A stretch of DNA of 64,000 nt from Pseudomonadota bacterium (lineage in GTDB: Bacteria > Pseudomonadota > Gammaproteobacteria > Steroidobacterales > Steroidobacteraceae), in NCBI GenBank assembly GCA_021779535.1, contig JAJYAM010000005.1, positions 1-64,000 of the forward strand, in the 5' to 3' direction. Every line of letters begins with the position of its first letter. The stretch's first letter is position 1. Both the position numbers and the translations under genes were made by a program. The notes beneath the pieces are model-generated. The model saw only the letters and a list, made by a program, of their open reading frames with translations, ran no database searches and was not told the DNA's origin. Below, one piece after another: positions 17,971 through 26,839 of this stretch.

Positions 17971-18025
17971 CGAGTATCCGTCGAACCGCCGCGTCACGGT
18001 AACGCGCGCGGCGTCGATGTCGACG

Positions 18026-18298
18026 TTACTTCGTCTCCGGCTTCTTCTCGACCTTCTTGGCAGCCTTCTTGGCGGCCTTCTTCATCATCTTCTTGTGATG
18101 CCACTTCTTGTGGTGCATCGCCTTCTTCGTCATCTTGTGATGCTTGACGTGATGAACGGCGTGCTTCATTTCCTTCTTGGGCGCAGTCGCGGCCGGAGCG
18201 GTGCCCTGGGCCGAGGCGAGCGGCGCGATCGCCAGCGAGCCGGCGGCCAACCCCATCGCCATCACTGCGCTCAACAACATGCTTGTGGACTTCTTCAT
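18026..18298 (-). CDS. Small secreted Lys/His-rich basic protein
   Basis: 90 residues: an N-terminal Sec signal peptide (MKKSTSMLLSAVMAMGLAAG then a likely ASA-Q cleavage near residue 31) followed by a mature part made almost only of Lys, His, Ala and Met, with repeated HHK, KKAM and KKAAKK units. It resembles acid-shock (Asr-like) or histone-H1-like basic proteins in composition only; no homology is claimed. The His/Met content could bind metals. It has a ribosome binding site (GGAG, 7 bases from ATG), its own terminator and stands alone, so it is probably independently expressed. Confidence 0.75.
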   Translation of the reverse strand: MKKSTSMLLSAVMAMGLAAGSLAIAPLASAQGTAPAATAPKKEMKHAVHHVKHHKMTKKAMHHKKWHHKKMMKKAAKKAAKKVEKKPETK

Positions 18299-18431
18299 CT
18301 TCAGCTCCAGAGTGTTTGTTGGAAAACCAGGGCCGAGAATACGCGGTCCGCGTCCGGATCCGCGGATATGAAGATCATTTCACCTGTGCGTCAGGATTCA
18401 CCCGCCCCCTGCCCGGAATATTAAGAGAAGT

Positions 18432-18935
18432 TCACGTTGCCCTTTTTCCTCGGCGTCTTGGGTTCTTTCTCACGGTCGCGGCGCGCAACTGCCGCACCAG
18501 GTACGCGACGATCGCGACGTTGAGCACGGTGACGACCGCCTTGCCGAAACCCGGCGCCGCCACGAGCCGCCACACCTCGAACGGGATCAACGATCCGGTG
18601 ATCACGATCGTGAGCCATTCCGCCCAGCGGCGCCGCATCCACAGCCCGGTCCCTTCGACCGCGAACACGGCCGCATACGCGAGCGTGACCCAGCCGAGCG
18701 CCTGGACGCGCGCGGCACTGAGGCCGCTGAACCACGCGAGCAGCGAGACGACCGCCTTGTGCTCGGGGCCCGACCGCAGCGTCGCTGCCCAGCCGAACAG
18801 CCTCGCGAGCACCGACGCGTCGCGCAGCTTCAGCTCCCCGTACGCCGCGGCGAGCAGCAGCGCGACTTTCAGGATCTTGTAGACCGCGATCGCACGCAGG
18901 AAGCCGAAGCGCGGGGCCGTGGGAGGAGGTTTCAT
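18432..18935 (-). CDS. DUF2127-family membrane protein
   Basis: 167 residues with four predicted membrane helices: FLRAIAVYKILKVALLLAAA at the start, ALGWVTLAYAAVFAVEGTGL, the RRWAEWLTIVITGSLIPFEV segment and a last helix near residue 140. This is the DUF2127 pattern, including the conserved WAEWLT-type loop. The C terminus is strongly basic. It starts 12 bases after the ATPase gene stop and is therefore the last gene of the ABC operon, although the family has no established transport role. Confidence 0.8.
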   Translation of the reverse strand: MKPPPTAPRFGFLRAIAVYKILKVALLLAAAYGELKLRDASVLARLFGWAATLRSGPEHKAVVSLLAWFSGLSAARVQALGWVTLAYAAVFAVEGTGLWMRRRWAEWLTIVITGSLIPFEVWRLVAAPGFGKAVVTVLNVAIVAYLVRQLRAATVRKNPRRRGKRAT

Positions 18936-18947
18936 CGGGCGCCGCGT

Positions 18948-20255
18948 TCAGGCCGGATTCTCGAGATTGAACACCGCGTGCGCATCGTCGTACGCGAACG
19001 CCTCGGCGTAGCGCCCCCAGTGCACGACCGCCCGCAGCGTTTCCTCGGCGTCCGATTCGCTCATGAAGTCTTCGAGCTCGTCGATGAACCGGCTCTTGCG
19101 GGCCGAGTGCGATGCCCGTTCGTCGAGCACGCGCCGGATGTGGCCCGCGAGCGGCACATAGGCGAGCAAGTGACGCCGGTACACGCGCTTGCGCTCGTCG
19201 ATGTCCGAATGCGCGAACGCGATCCCGTCCGGCGTGAGCTTCAGGTCGCCCCCCTCGAGCTCCGCGAACCGCATCATCTGCAGCGTCTCGGCGACCGGGA
19301 ACAGCTCGTCGATCTCCATCTGCAGATCGGAGGCGATCTTCGGCAGGTCGGCGGTCCCGTTGAACGGCGGTGCGGCGACCGCTTCGATCAGGCCCGCCTG
19401 GGAGTTCGAAGAGACCGGCGGCAACACGCTGCCGATCCCGAGTCCGGGGAAGCGCTCCTGCCGGCCGGGCGCCGCGGTCGCCTCGGGGCGCGCGGTCATC
19501 GCGACGTAGATCCGCTCGACGAGCTCGCGGAAGCCCGGGTCGAGGCGGTTGCGCGGCTGCGTCAACCCGACCCGGATCTCGGACAGGATCCGCCCCGGAT
19601 TGCTGCCGAACACCAGGATCCGATCGCACATCAGCACCGCTTCCTCGATGTTGTGCGTGACCAGGACGACCCCTTTGATCGGCATGCGCCCCTCGGACCA
19701 CAGATCCAGGAAGTCGGTGCGCAGCGTCTCCGCGGTCAGCACGTCGAGCGCGGAGAACGGCTCGTCCATCAACAGGATGTTCGGGTGCACGACCAGCGCG
19801 CGCGCGAATCCGACCCGCTGGCGCATCCCGCCCGAGAGCTCGCGGGGATACGCGGACTCGAACCCGTCGAGCCCGATCAGGTCGATCGCGGCCAGGGACC
19901 GCTGACGGATCTCGGCCTTCGGCAAGCGCTGCGCCTCGAGGCCGAGGGCGACGTTCTCGAACACGGTGAGCCACGGGAACAGCGCGAAGCTCTGGAAGAC
20001 CATCGCGATCCCCGGCGGCGGACCGTAGATCGGCCGGCCGAGGTACACGAGGTCTCCCGCGGTCGGCTCGGTCAGCCCGGCGATCAGGCGCAACAACGTC
20101 GATTTACCGGATCCGGAGCGGCCCAGCAGGCCGACGATCTCGCCCTCGTCGACCTCGAGGTTCATCCCGTCGAGCACGAGGAGTTCGCCCCCGTCCGGCT
20201 TCGGGAACGCCTTGCGAACGCCGGTGCACGTCAGCAGCCGCGGTGTGCCGTTCAT
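18948..20255 (-). CDS. Nitrate/sulfonate/taurine-type ABC ATPase with C-terminal AAA-associated domain
   Basis: 435 residues. The first ~250 are a TauB/SsuB/NrtD-type ATPase: Walker A GRSGSGKST, Q-loop FQSFALFPW, signature LSGGMRQRVGFARA, Walker B ILLMDEPFSALD and the switch His in VTHNIEEAVLM. After a linker, residues ~300-430 form a second domain of the type found on certain nitrate/sulfonate-like ATPases (AAA-associated C-terminal domain), which probably senses a ligand or regulates. It follows the fused permease gene by 12 bases. No periplasmic binding protein gene is in or beside the operon. Confidence 0.87.
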   Translation of the reverse strand: MNGTPRLLTCTGVRKAFPKPDGGELLVLDGMNLEVDEGEIVGLLGRSGSGKSTLLRLIAGLTEPTAGDLVYLGRPIYGPPPGIAMVFQSFALFPWLTVFENVALGLEAQRLPKAEIRQRSLAAIDLIGLDGFESAYPRELSGGMRQRVGFARALVVHPNILLMDEPFSALDVLTAETLRTDFLDLWSEGRMPIKGVVLVTHNIEEAVLMCDRILVFGSNPGRILSEIRVGLTQPRNRLDPGFRELVERIYVAMTARPEATAAPGRQERFPGLGIGSVLPPVSSNSQAGLIEAVAAPPFNGTADLPKIASDLQMEIDELFPVAETLQMMRFAELEGGDLKLTPDGIAFAHSDIDERKRVYRRHLLAYVPLAGHIRRVLDERASHSARKSRFIDELEDFMSESDAEETLRAVVHWGRYAEAFAYDDAHAVFNLENPA

Positions 20256-20267
20256 CTCGTACGGCCT

Positions 20268-22025
20268 TCAGCTCAGCCGAAACCGGCGTTCGGCGTAGTA
20301 GTACAACGGTCGCCAGAACAGCCGGTTGAGAGCGACCACGAACAAGCTCATCACTGCGACGCCGAGCACGATCCGGTTGAAACGCCCCGCGGCGGTCGCG
20401 GTCGCGATGTACGAACCGAGGCCCCGTGCCTCGATCTGCGTGTGACCCCAGTTCACGAACTCGGCGACTTGCGCGGCGTTCCACGATCCGCCCGACGCGG
20501 TGATCGCCCCGGTCACGTAGTACGGCAGCACCCCCGGCAGCGCCACCTTGCGCCACCAGAGCCAGCCGCTGACGCCGAGATTCGCGGAGACCTGCCGCAG
20601 CTCCGTCGGCAGCGCCGCGGCGCCGGCGATCACGTTGAAGAGGATATACCACTGCGTGCCGAGGATCATCAGCGGACTCAGCCAGATGTCGGGCCGCAGG
20701 CGCCATACGACGATCGCGTAGATCACGACCGGGAACAGCAGGTTCGCCGGGAACGCGGCCATGAACTGCGCGATCGGCTGCACGATCTCCGCGACCCGGG
20801 GCCGCAGTCCGACCCAGACCCCGATCGGCACCCAGACGACGCTCGCGAGCACGATCAGCACGAACACCCGGGTCATCGTCAGCACCGCGAGCCCGACGAC
20901 GTGGACGAACTCGGCGAGGTCGGTGTGCGCGACCAGGTCGGTCGCGATCCGCCAGACGCCGATCGTGACCAGCGCCGCGACGATCCCGACCCAGATCCGG
21001 TCCTGGCTGCGGCGGCGGCGCACCGGGGCCGCGTCCGGCGGCCGCGGATCCTCCCGCCGCACCGCCCGGCTGGTCCACAGCACCGTCGCGTGGAACGCGA
21101 GCTTCGCGGCCTGGATCAGCCGCGACCGGCGCATCATCGTGAGCGCCCAGGAGTGCGGCTCGTGCGCGCCGGGTTCCTGCTCGACGCGAAAGCGGTCGAC
21201 CCACGCGACCAGCGGGCGGAACATCAGTTGATCGTACGCGAGGATCACCAGGAACATCGTCACGATCGCCCAGCCGATCGCGGCCAGATCGCGGCGCTCG
21301 ATCGCGAGCGCGATGTACGACCCGACGCCCGGCAGGGTCACGCTGGTACGCCCGACGCTGATCGACTCCGAGGCGACGACGAAGAACCAGCCCCCGGACA
21401 TCGACATCATCATGTTCCAGATGAGCGCCGGCAGCCCGAACGGAACCTCGAGCTGCCAGAATCGCATCCACGGCGACAGCCGGAACGACTCCGCCGCCTC
21501 GATGAGCTCGGTCGGCACGGTGCGCAGCGACTGGTAGAAGCTGAACGCCATGTTCCACGCCTGGCTCGTGAAGATCAGGAAGATCGACGCGAACTCCGCG
21601 CCGAGCACCCGCCCGGGCGCGAGCGACATGAAGAACACGTAGGTCACCGACAGGAAGCCGAAGATCGGGACCGACTGCAGGATGTCGAGGATCGGCACGA
21701 GGAGCTTCCCGGCGCGCTCGCTCTTCGCGGCCCAGGTCGCGTAGGTCAGCGTGAACGCGAGCGACGCGATCATCGCGAGCAGCATCCGCAGCGTCGTCCG
21801 CGCGGCGTACTCCGGCAGGTGGCCCGGGTTCAGCGACATCGGCGACACCGCGAGCTGCGACAGCGGCACGAACATGCCCCGCGCCGCGTTGCCGAGGAAC
21901 GCGATCAGGCCGAGCACCACCGCGAACGCGGCGAGGTCCCAGCGCGAGGCGATCTCGCGCAGGAAACCGAATGACTCGAGCCGGCCGGCGACCGGCGCTT
22001 CGTCGTCTGGGATGGAGTCGCTCAT
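20268..22025 (-). CDS. Fused two-domain ABC permease (NitT/TauT type)
   Basis: 585-residue inner-membrane protein carrying two binding-protein-dependent permease domains in one chain. Each half has the cytoplasmic EAA-like loop: ELIEAAESFRLSPWMRFWQLEVP in the first half, and in the second a block around TELRQVSANLGVSGWLWWRK with the following VALPGVLP. About 12 membrane helices, so the pair of domains normally made by a homodimer is covalently joined. ATG 22025 (MSDSIPDDEAP) is preferred; an in-frame ATG at 22085 would add 20 residues lacking family features. Substrate unknown. Confidence 0.83.
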   Translation of the reverse strand: MSDSIPDDEAPVAGRLESFGFLREIASRWDLAAFAVVLGLIAFLGNAARGMFVPLSQLAVSPMSLNPGHLPEYAARTTLRMLLAMIASLAFTLTYATWAAKSERAGKLLVPILDILQSVPIFGFLSVTYVFFMSLAPGRVLGAEFASIFLIFTSQAWNMAFSFYQSLRTVPTELIEAAESFRLSPWMRFWQLEVPFGLPALIWNMMMSMSGGWFFVVASESISVGRTSVTLPGVGSYIALAIERRDLAAIGWAIVTMFLVILAYDQLMFRPLVAWVDRFRVEQEPGAHEPHSWALTMMRRSRLIQAAKLAFHATVLWTSRAVRREDPRPPDAAPVRRRRSQDRIWVGIVAALVTIGVWRIATDLVAHTDLAEFVHVVGLAVLTMTRVFVLIVLASVVWVPIGVWVGLRPRVAEIVQPIAQFMAAFPANLLFPVVIYAIVVWRLRPDIWLSPLMILGTQWYILFNVIAGAAALPTELRQVSANLGVSGWLWWRKVALPGVLPYYVTGAITASGGSWNAAQVAEFVNWGHTQIEARGLGSYIATATAAGRFNRIVLGVAVMSLFVVALNRLFWRPLYYYAERRFRLS

Positions 22026-22078
22026 CGCGGCGTCGACCGGTGTTGACCGTCTGCGTGCGCCATTTTCGCAAGACAAGC

Positions 22079-22105
22079 GGCGCATAAGCTAGTATTGTTT
22101 GCGCC
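22079..22105. promoter_or_regulatory. Inverted repeat in the divergent ABC/MFS intergenic region
   Basis: GGCGCA and TGCGCC form a perfect 6-bp inverted repeat with a 15-base A+T-richer spacer that includes TAGTAT, a possible -10 element for the MFS gene. It lies between two divergently transcribed transport genes and could be an operator; no regulator gene is adjacent. Confidence 0.35.
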
Positions 22106-22155
22106 TTCAGCCGGACGCGGACCCGCGGCGGCGCCGACACCGACGACTCCCGACG

Positions 22156-23376
22156 ATGACCGAAGGCCTCGCGACCCAACCCACGACGGCCGCGCCCGCG
22201 GACGCGACGCGCTTCAAGATCCTCGGCGCGATCAGCTTCTCGCACTTCCTCAACGACATGATCCAGTCGTTGATCGTCGCGATCTACCCGCTGCTGAAGG
22301 GCTCGTTCCAGTTGAGCTTCGTGCAGATCGGCCTGATCACGTTCACCTATCAGCTGTGCGCGTCGCTGCTGCAGCCGCTGGTCGGCGCCTACACGGACCG
22401 CCATCCGCAGGCGCATTCGCTCAGCTTCGGGATGAGCCTCACGCTGATCGGGATGGTCACGCTCGCGTTCGCGCCGGACTATGCGACGGTGTTGCTCGCC
22501 GCGGCGCTGATCGGCTGCGGCTCGGCGATATTCCATCCGGAATCCTCGCGCATCGCGCGGCTCGCCTCCGGCGGGCGGCATGGCCTCGCGCAATCGATCT
22601 TCCAGGTCGGCGGCAACACCGGGAGCGCGACCGGACCGTTGCTCGCGGCCTGGATCATCCTGCCGCACGGTCGTTCGAGCGTCGCCTGGTTCGCGGCCGC
22701 GGCGCTGCTCGCGGTCCTGGTGCTGTGGAACGTCGGCGCGTGGTATCACCGGGCGCATCTCGCCGCGCCGGCCGGCGACGCGAGGCCTCGGCCGGCGGCG
22801 AGCCCGGTGCCGCGCGCGACCGTCGTGCGCACGCTCGCGATCCTGATGGTGCTGCTGTTCTCGAAGTACTTCTACCTCGCGAGCATCGGCAGCTATTACG
22901 TGTTCTACCTGATGGCGAAGTTCCGCCTGTCGATGGCCCACGCGCAGATCTGCCTGTTCGTGTTCCTGTTCGCGGTCGCGCTCGGCACGATGTTCGGCGG
23001 GCCGGTCGGCGACCGGATCGGGCGCAAGCGGGTGATCTGGGCCTCGATTCTCGGGATCGCGCCGTTCACGCTCGCGCTCCCGTACGTCGGCCTCGGTTGG
23101 ACGATCGGCTTGAGCTTCCTGGTCGGCCTGATCCTCGCGTCCGCGTTCTCGGCGATCCTCGTGTATGCGCAGGAGCTGCTGCCCGGCAAGGTCGGCACGG
23201 TGTCGGGGCTGTTCTTCGGCCTCGCGTTCGGCTTCGGCGGCATCGGCGCGGCGGTGCTCGGTGCGCTCGCGGACTGGCGCGGGATCGAGTTCGTCTATCG
23301 GATCTGCGCGTTCCTGCCGTTACTCGGCGCGACCGCGGCCTTCCTGCCGGACATCGAGCGCGGCCGACGCGTCTAG
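22156..23376 (+). CDS. MFS exporter, fosmidomycin-resistance (Fsr) type
   Basis: 406-residue major facilitator with 12 predicted helices. Family marks: FSHFLNDMIQSLIVAIYPLLK near the start (20 residues of the Fsr signature), TDRHPQAHSLSFGMSLTLIGM, GSAIFHPESSRIARLAS with the helix-5 FQVGGNTGSATGPLL, and GDRIGRKRVIWAS at the domain junction. Fsr exports fosmidomycin in E. coli; the natural substrate is unclear. ATG 22156 starts the conserved region; the upstream frame is Arg-rich noise. Its last 57 bases overlap the 3' end of the convergent hyfI-like gene. Confidence 0.87.
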   Translation: MTEGLATQPTTAAPADATRFKILGAISFSHFLNDMIQSLIVAIYPLLKGSFQLSFVQIGLITFTYQLCASLLQPLVGAYTDRHPQAHSLSFGMSLTLIGMVTLAFAPDYATVLLAAALIGCGSAIFHPESSRIARLASGGRHGLAQSIFQVGGNTGSATGPLLAAWIILPHGRSSVAWFAAAALLAVLVLWNVGAWYHRAHLAAPAGDARPRPAASPVPRATVVRTLAILMVLLFSKYFYLASIGSYYVFYLMAKFRLSMAHAQICLFVFLFAVALGTMFGGPVGDRIGRKRVIWASILGIAPFTLALPYVGLGWTIGLSFLVGLILASAFSAILVYAQELLPGKVGTVSGLFFGLAFGFGGIGAAVLGALADWRGIEFVYRICAFLPLLGATAAFLPDIERGRRV

Positions 23377-23868
23377 TGCGGCGAGGATCCCGGCGAGCAG
23401 CCGGTTGGGGCTCGGCGGGCAACCGGGGACGACGACGTCGACCGGGATCACGTTCGCGACCGCGCCGAGGCTCGGACCGCCGCAGCCGAACACCCCTCCG
23501 TCACGACCGCAATCCCCGACCGCGACGACGAGCTTCGGGTCGGGCGTCGCCTCGTAGACGCGCAGCAGCGGATCGCGCATCGCGACGGTCACCGGCCCGC
23601 TGACGAGCAGCAGATCCGCATGGCGCGGGCTCGCGACGAAATGCACGCCGAGACCTTCGATGTTGTAGATCGGATTGGTGAGCGCATGCACCTCGAGCTC
23701 GCAGCCGTTGCACGATCCGGCGTCGACCATGCGCACCGCGAGCGCCCGCCCCAGGATCCCGAGGATCCGCCGCTCCAGCGTCGCGCGGATCCGCAGCGCG
23801 TGATCCGGCGCCGGCAGGGGCTCGGTCACGATGCCGGTCCGTCGGATCTGGCGTAACGTCTTCAGCAC
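23320..23868 (-). CDS. hyfI: Hydrogenase-4/NuoB-like small (Fe-S) subunit of an Ehr complex
   Basis: 182 residues, homologous to HyfI/HycG and NuoB, the subunit holding the [4Fe-4S] cluster next to the active or quinone site. Cluster cysteines are kept: C53 and C56 (SCNGCELEV), C120 (GDCG) and C150 (PGCPPSP), plus an extra C129. The GTG start (23868) has a good ribosome binding site (AAGGAGGG). Last gene of the six-gene operon, 24 bases after the large-subunit gene; its 3' end runs 57 bases into the convergent MFS gene. Because the partner large subunit lacks Ni-Fe ligands, this is named by homology only and no hydrogenase activity is implied. Confidence 0.87.
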   Translation of the reverse strand: MLKTLRQIRRTGIVTEPLPAPDHALRIRATLERRILGILGRALAVRMVDAGSCNGCELEVHALTNPIYNIEGLGVHFVASPRHADLLLVSGPVTVAMRDPLLRVYEATPDPKLVVAVGDCGRDGGVFGCGGPSLGAVANVIPVDVVVPGCPPSPNRLLAGILAALDASAALDVRQEGRGRAE

Positions 23869-23892
23869 CCGGGGCCCTCCTTCGCGGCGCGC

Positions 23893-25377
23893 CTAGAGGT
23901 CGTGGCCGCTGTACGACAAGTTGAACGACTTGTTGATCAGCGGAAAGTCCGGAACGATGTTGTCGATCACCGCATGCTCGAGCGCCGGCCAGTTCTGCCA
24001 GGACGGATCGTGCGGATGGCAGCGGCGGATGCGGCCTCCGGCCGCGGTCGCGAGCGCGACCAGGACCGGGCCGCGCCAACCCTCGACCGCGCCGACCCCG
24101 AACGCGGCCGACGCCGGCGCGACGATCGGCACCCGCGAATCGCCCACCGGCAATCCCGCGAGGATCCGCCGCCCGAGCCGGCAGGACTCCAGCAATTCGT
24201 CGAAGCGCACCGCGACCCGCGCGGCCACGTCCCCGGAGAGCGCGCCGCAGATCGCCGGGCGCAGTTCCTCGTAGGGCGGGTACCGAAGGTCTTTGCGCAG
24301 ATCCTGGACCTGGCCGCTCGCGCGGCCGGCGAGACCGGTGAGCCCGAGGCGCGCCGCGAGGTCCGGCGCGATCGCACCGGTGCCGGTGAAGCGGTCGCGC
24401 ACCCCGGCGTGCTCCTCGTAGATCCCGCGCAGCACGAGGCTCTCGGCGGTGACGTCGGCGAGGCATCGATCGAGCGCGGCGGCGGCGGCGGTCGGCAACT
24501 CGCGCGCGACCCCGCCCGGCACCACCCAGTCCATCGGATATCGCTGGCCCAGGGCGGACTCGGTCGCCCGGAGCACCTGCTCCTTGAGGCGGGAGAACTG
24601 CGTGAGCCCGAACGCGAAGCCGGCGTCGTTGCCGAGCGCGCCGAGGTCGCCGAGATGATTGGCGATGCGTTCGAGCTCGAGCGCGAGCGCGCGCAGCCAC
24701 TGCGCGCGGCGCGGGATCCGCGCGCGCCATTGCGATTCCAGCGCGATGCAATACGCCCAGGAATACGCGACCGCCGAGTCGCCCGAGACCCGCGCGGCGA
24801 GCCGGGACCCGTCGAGCGCGCCGAGCTCGAGAAAGCGCCGCTCGATGCCCTTGTGCGCGTAGCCGAGGCGCGCTTCGAGCCGCAGCACCTTCTCGCCGAC
24901 GACCGAGAAGCGGAAGTGACCCGGCTCGATGATCCCGGCGTGAACCGGTCCGACCGGGATCTCGTGCACGCCGTCGCCTTCGACGCGGACGAACTCGTAG
25001 GCTTCCCCCGGCGGATGCCGCAGCCAGGGCCGCTGATCCGGATCGCTCGATCGAAGCCCGTAAAGATCGCGGATCGCACGCTGCATCCGCCCGGCGAACG
25101 GGTAGATGCCCTGCAGCCCGGGGTACGGCTCGCCCGCGGCGTCCGGCGCATCGCACCGCAACTCGCCGACCCACAGACCGGCCGCGGTCTGGTACGCGGC
25201 GAACACCGCCGGATCGCCCGCGCTCGCGTCCTGGCCCCAGAGCGCGAGCAATCGCCCGCCGGACGCGGCCACGTCCTCCGCGAGGCGCCGCCAATCCTCC
25301 GCGCCGACGCGCAGCCGGCGGACCGCGGCATCGTCCGCGATCGGCTCGGAGGCCGCGAGCCAGGTCTTCAGGGGCAT
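23893..25377 (-). CDS. hyfG: Hydrogenase-4/NuoCD-like large subunit lacking all Ni-Fe cysteines
   Basis: 494 residues: a NuoC-like 30-kDa domain (1-~125) fused to a NuoD/HycE-like domain (~135-494; GVHEIPVGPVHAGIIEPGHF, then LGYAHKGIER at 171-180). In true hydrogenases Ni-Fe is bound by RICGxC near the middle and DPCxxC at the C terminus. Here the first motif reads RVSGDS (196-201, both Cys are Ser) and the end reads NKSFNLSYSGHDL (482-494) with no Cys. So it cannot build a Ni-Fe site; this is the mark of energy-converting-hydrogenase-related (Ehr) complexes. The catalytic pocket may bind a quinone-like or other redox molecule. Start ATG 25377, one base after the hyfF stop region. Confidence 0.88.
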   Translation of the reverse strand: MPLKTWLAASEPIADDAAVRRLRVGAEDWRRLAEDVAASGGRLLALWGQDASAGDPAVFAAYQTAAGLWVGELRCDAPDAAGEPYPGLQGIYPFAGRMQRAIRDLYGLRSSDPDQRPWLRHPPGEAYEFVRVEGDGVHEIPVGPVHAGIIEPGHFRFSVVGEKVLRLEARLGYAHKGIERRFLELGALDGSRLAARVSGDSAVAYSWAYCIALESQWRARIPRRAQWLRALALELERIANHLGDLGALGNDAGFAFGLTQFSRLKEQVLRATESALGQRYPMDWVVPGGVARELPTAAAAALDRCLADVTAESLVLRGIYEEHAGVRDRFTGTGAIAPDLAARLGLTGLAGRASGQVQDLRKDLRYPPYEELRPAICGALSGDVAARVAVRFDELLESCRLGRRILAGLPVGDSRVPIVAPASAAFGVGAVEGWRGPVLVALATAAGGRIRRCHPHDPSWQNWPALEHAVIDNIVPDFPLINKSFNLSYSGHDL

Positions 25378-25378
25378 G

Positions 25379-26839
25379 TCATCCGCCCCCGCCGATCAGC
25401 CGCGCCGCCGCGCCGTACCAGGTCGCGAGGAACGGCGGGATGAACAAGCCGAGCATCAACACCAGGCCCAGATGGACGAATACCGGCAGCAGCGCCGGCG
25501 AGTGCGGCAGCCGCCGCAGCGTCGTGTCGCCGAACACCATCGACTGGACGCGCGAGAAGATCGCCGCGAACGCGACCGCGAAACTCAGCAGCAGGATCGG
25601 CGTCGCCCAGGGATGATCGCGCATCGCCGTCGTCAGGATCAGGAACTCGCTCGCGAACACCCCGAACGGCGGCACGCCGAGGATCGCGAGCGCGCCGATC
25701 ATCAGCCCCCAGCCGACCGTCGGGCTCACGGTCGCGAGGCCCCGGATGCGCTCGATCGACTGCGAACCGGATTTCTGCGCCGCATGGCCGGCCGCGAAGA
25801 AGATCGCGGATTTGGTCAGCGAGTGCACGGTCATGTGCAGCAGCGCCGCGAAGTTCGCGACCGGCCCTCCCATGCCGAACGCGAACGCGACGAGCCCCAT
25901 GTGCTCGATCGAGGAGAACGCGAACAGTCGCTTGATGTCCCGCTGGCGCCACAGCGAAAACGACGCGACCGTGACCGAGACCAGGCCGAAGCCCATCAAC
26001 ATCCGTCCCGGCCAGGCCGAGTGCAACGAGCCTTCGACCAGCACCTTGCAGCGCACGACCGCGTAGATCGCGACGTTGAGCAGCAGCCCGGAGAGCACCG
26101 CCGAGATCGGCGTCGGACCCTCCGCGTGGGCGTCGGGCAGCCAGTTGTGCAGCGGCACCAGCCCGGTCTTCGTGCCGTAACCGACCAGCAGGAACACGAA
26201 CGCGATGCTGAGCACCCGCGGCTCGAGCTCACCCTTGACCGCGTCGAGATGGGTCCACAGCAGCGCCCCGACGCCCTGCGCGCCGAGCACCCGCTCCGCG
26301 GCGATGTACAGCAGGATCGTGCCGAACAGCGCCTGCGCGATGCCGACGCCGCACAGGATGAAGTACTTCCAGCCCGCCTCGAGGGCCGCCGGGGTGCGGT
26401 ACAAGGCCACCAGCAGCACCGTCGACAGGGTCGCCGCCTCCATCGCGACCCACATCAGGCCGAGGTTGTTCGTCGTGAGCGCGAGCAGCATCGTGCCGAT
26501 GAACAGCTGATACATCGCGTGATACAGGCGCAGGCCCCCGGGCGTCACCCGGTGGTCCTCCGCCTCGATGCGCATGTAGGGCCGCGAGAACAGCGAGGTC
26601 GTCAGGCCGACGAACGCGGTCAGGGCCACCAGGAACGCGTTGAACGGGTCGATGAAGAACTGGTCGTTCGCGAACGTCGCGTCGCCGCCGGTCGCGACGT
26701 GCCACGCGAGCGCGCACGCGGCCGCGAACGTCGCCAGGCTGAACGCCGCGTTCACCTCCGGCGCGCGCCGCCCGGCGCCGATCCACGCGAGCACGAACGC
26801 CCCCGCCAACGGGGTCACGAGCAGCGCGAGCAGGTCCAT
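25379..26839 (-). CDS. hyfF: HyfF/NuoN-M-like antiporter-type membrane subunit
   Basis: 486-residue polytopic protein (about 14 helices) of the Mrp/NuoL-M-N proton- or cation-translocating family. Visible: AMEAATLSTVLLVALYRTPAA, then LVGYGTKTGLVPLHNWLPDAH (the lysine-bearing half-channel helix), and HMTVHSLTKSAIFFAAGHAA with the second conserved Lys. HyfF is the second antiporter-like subunit of hydrogenase-4. The stop overlaps the large-subunit region by no more than a base and the start abuts hyfE, so expression is tightly coupled. Role: ion pumping in the membrane arm. Confidence 0.88.
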   Translation of the reverse strand: MDLLALLVTPLAGAFVLAWIGAGRRAPEVNAAFSLATFAAACALAWHVATGGDATFANDQFFIDPFNAFLVALTAFVGLTTSLFSRPYMRIEAEDHRVTPGGLRLYHAMYQLFIGTMLLALTTNNLGLMWVAMEAATLSTVLLVALYRTPAALEAGWKYFILCGVGIAQALFGTILLYIAAERVLGAQGVGALLWTHLDAVKGELEPRVLSIAFVFLLVGYGTKTGLVPLHNWLPDAHAEGPTPISAVLSGLLLNVAIYAVVRCKVLVEGSLHSAWPGRMLMGFGLVSVTVASFSLWRQRDIKRLFAFSSIEHMGLVAFAFGMGGPVANFAALLHMTVHSLTKSAIFFAAGHAAQKSGSQSIERIRGLATVSPTVGWGLMIGALAILGVPPFGVFASEFLILTTAMRDHPWATPILLLSFAVAFAAIFSRVQSMVFGDTTLRRLPHSPALLPVFVHLGLVLMLGLFIPPFLATWYGAAARLIGGGG

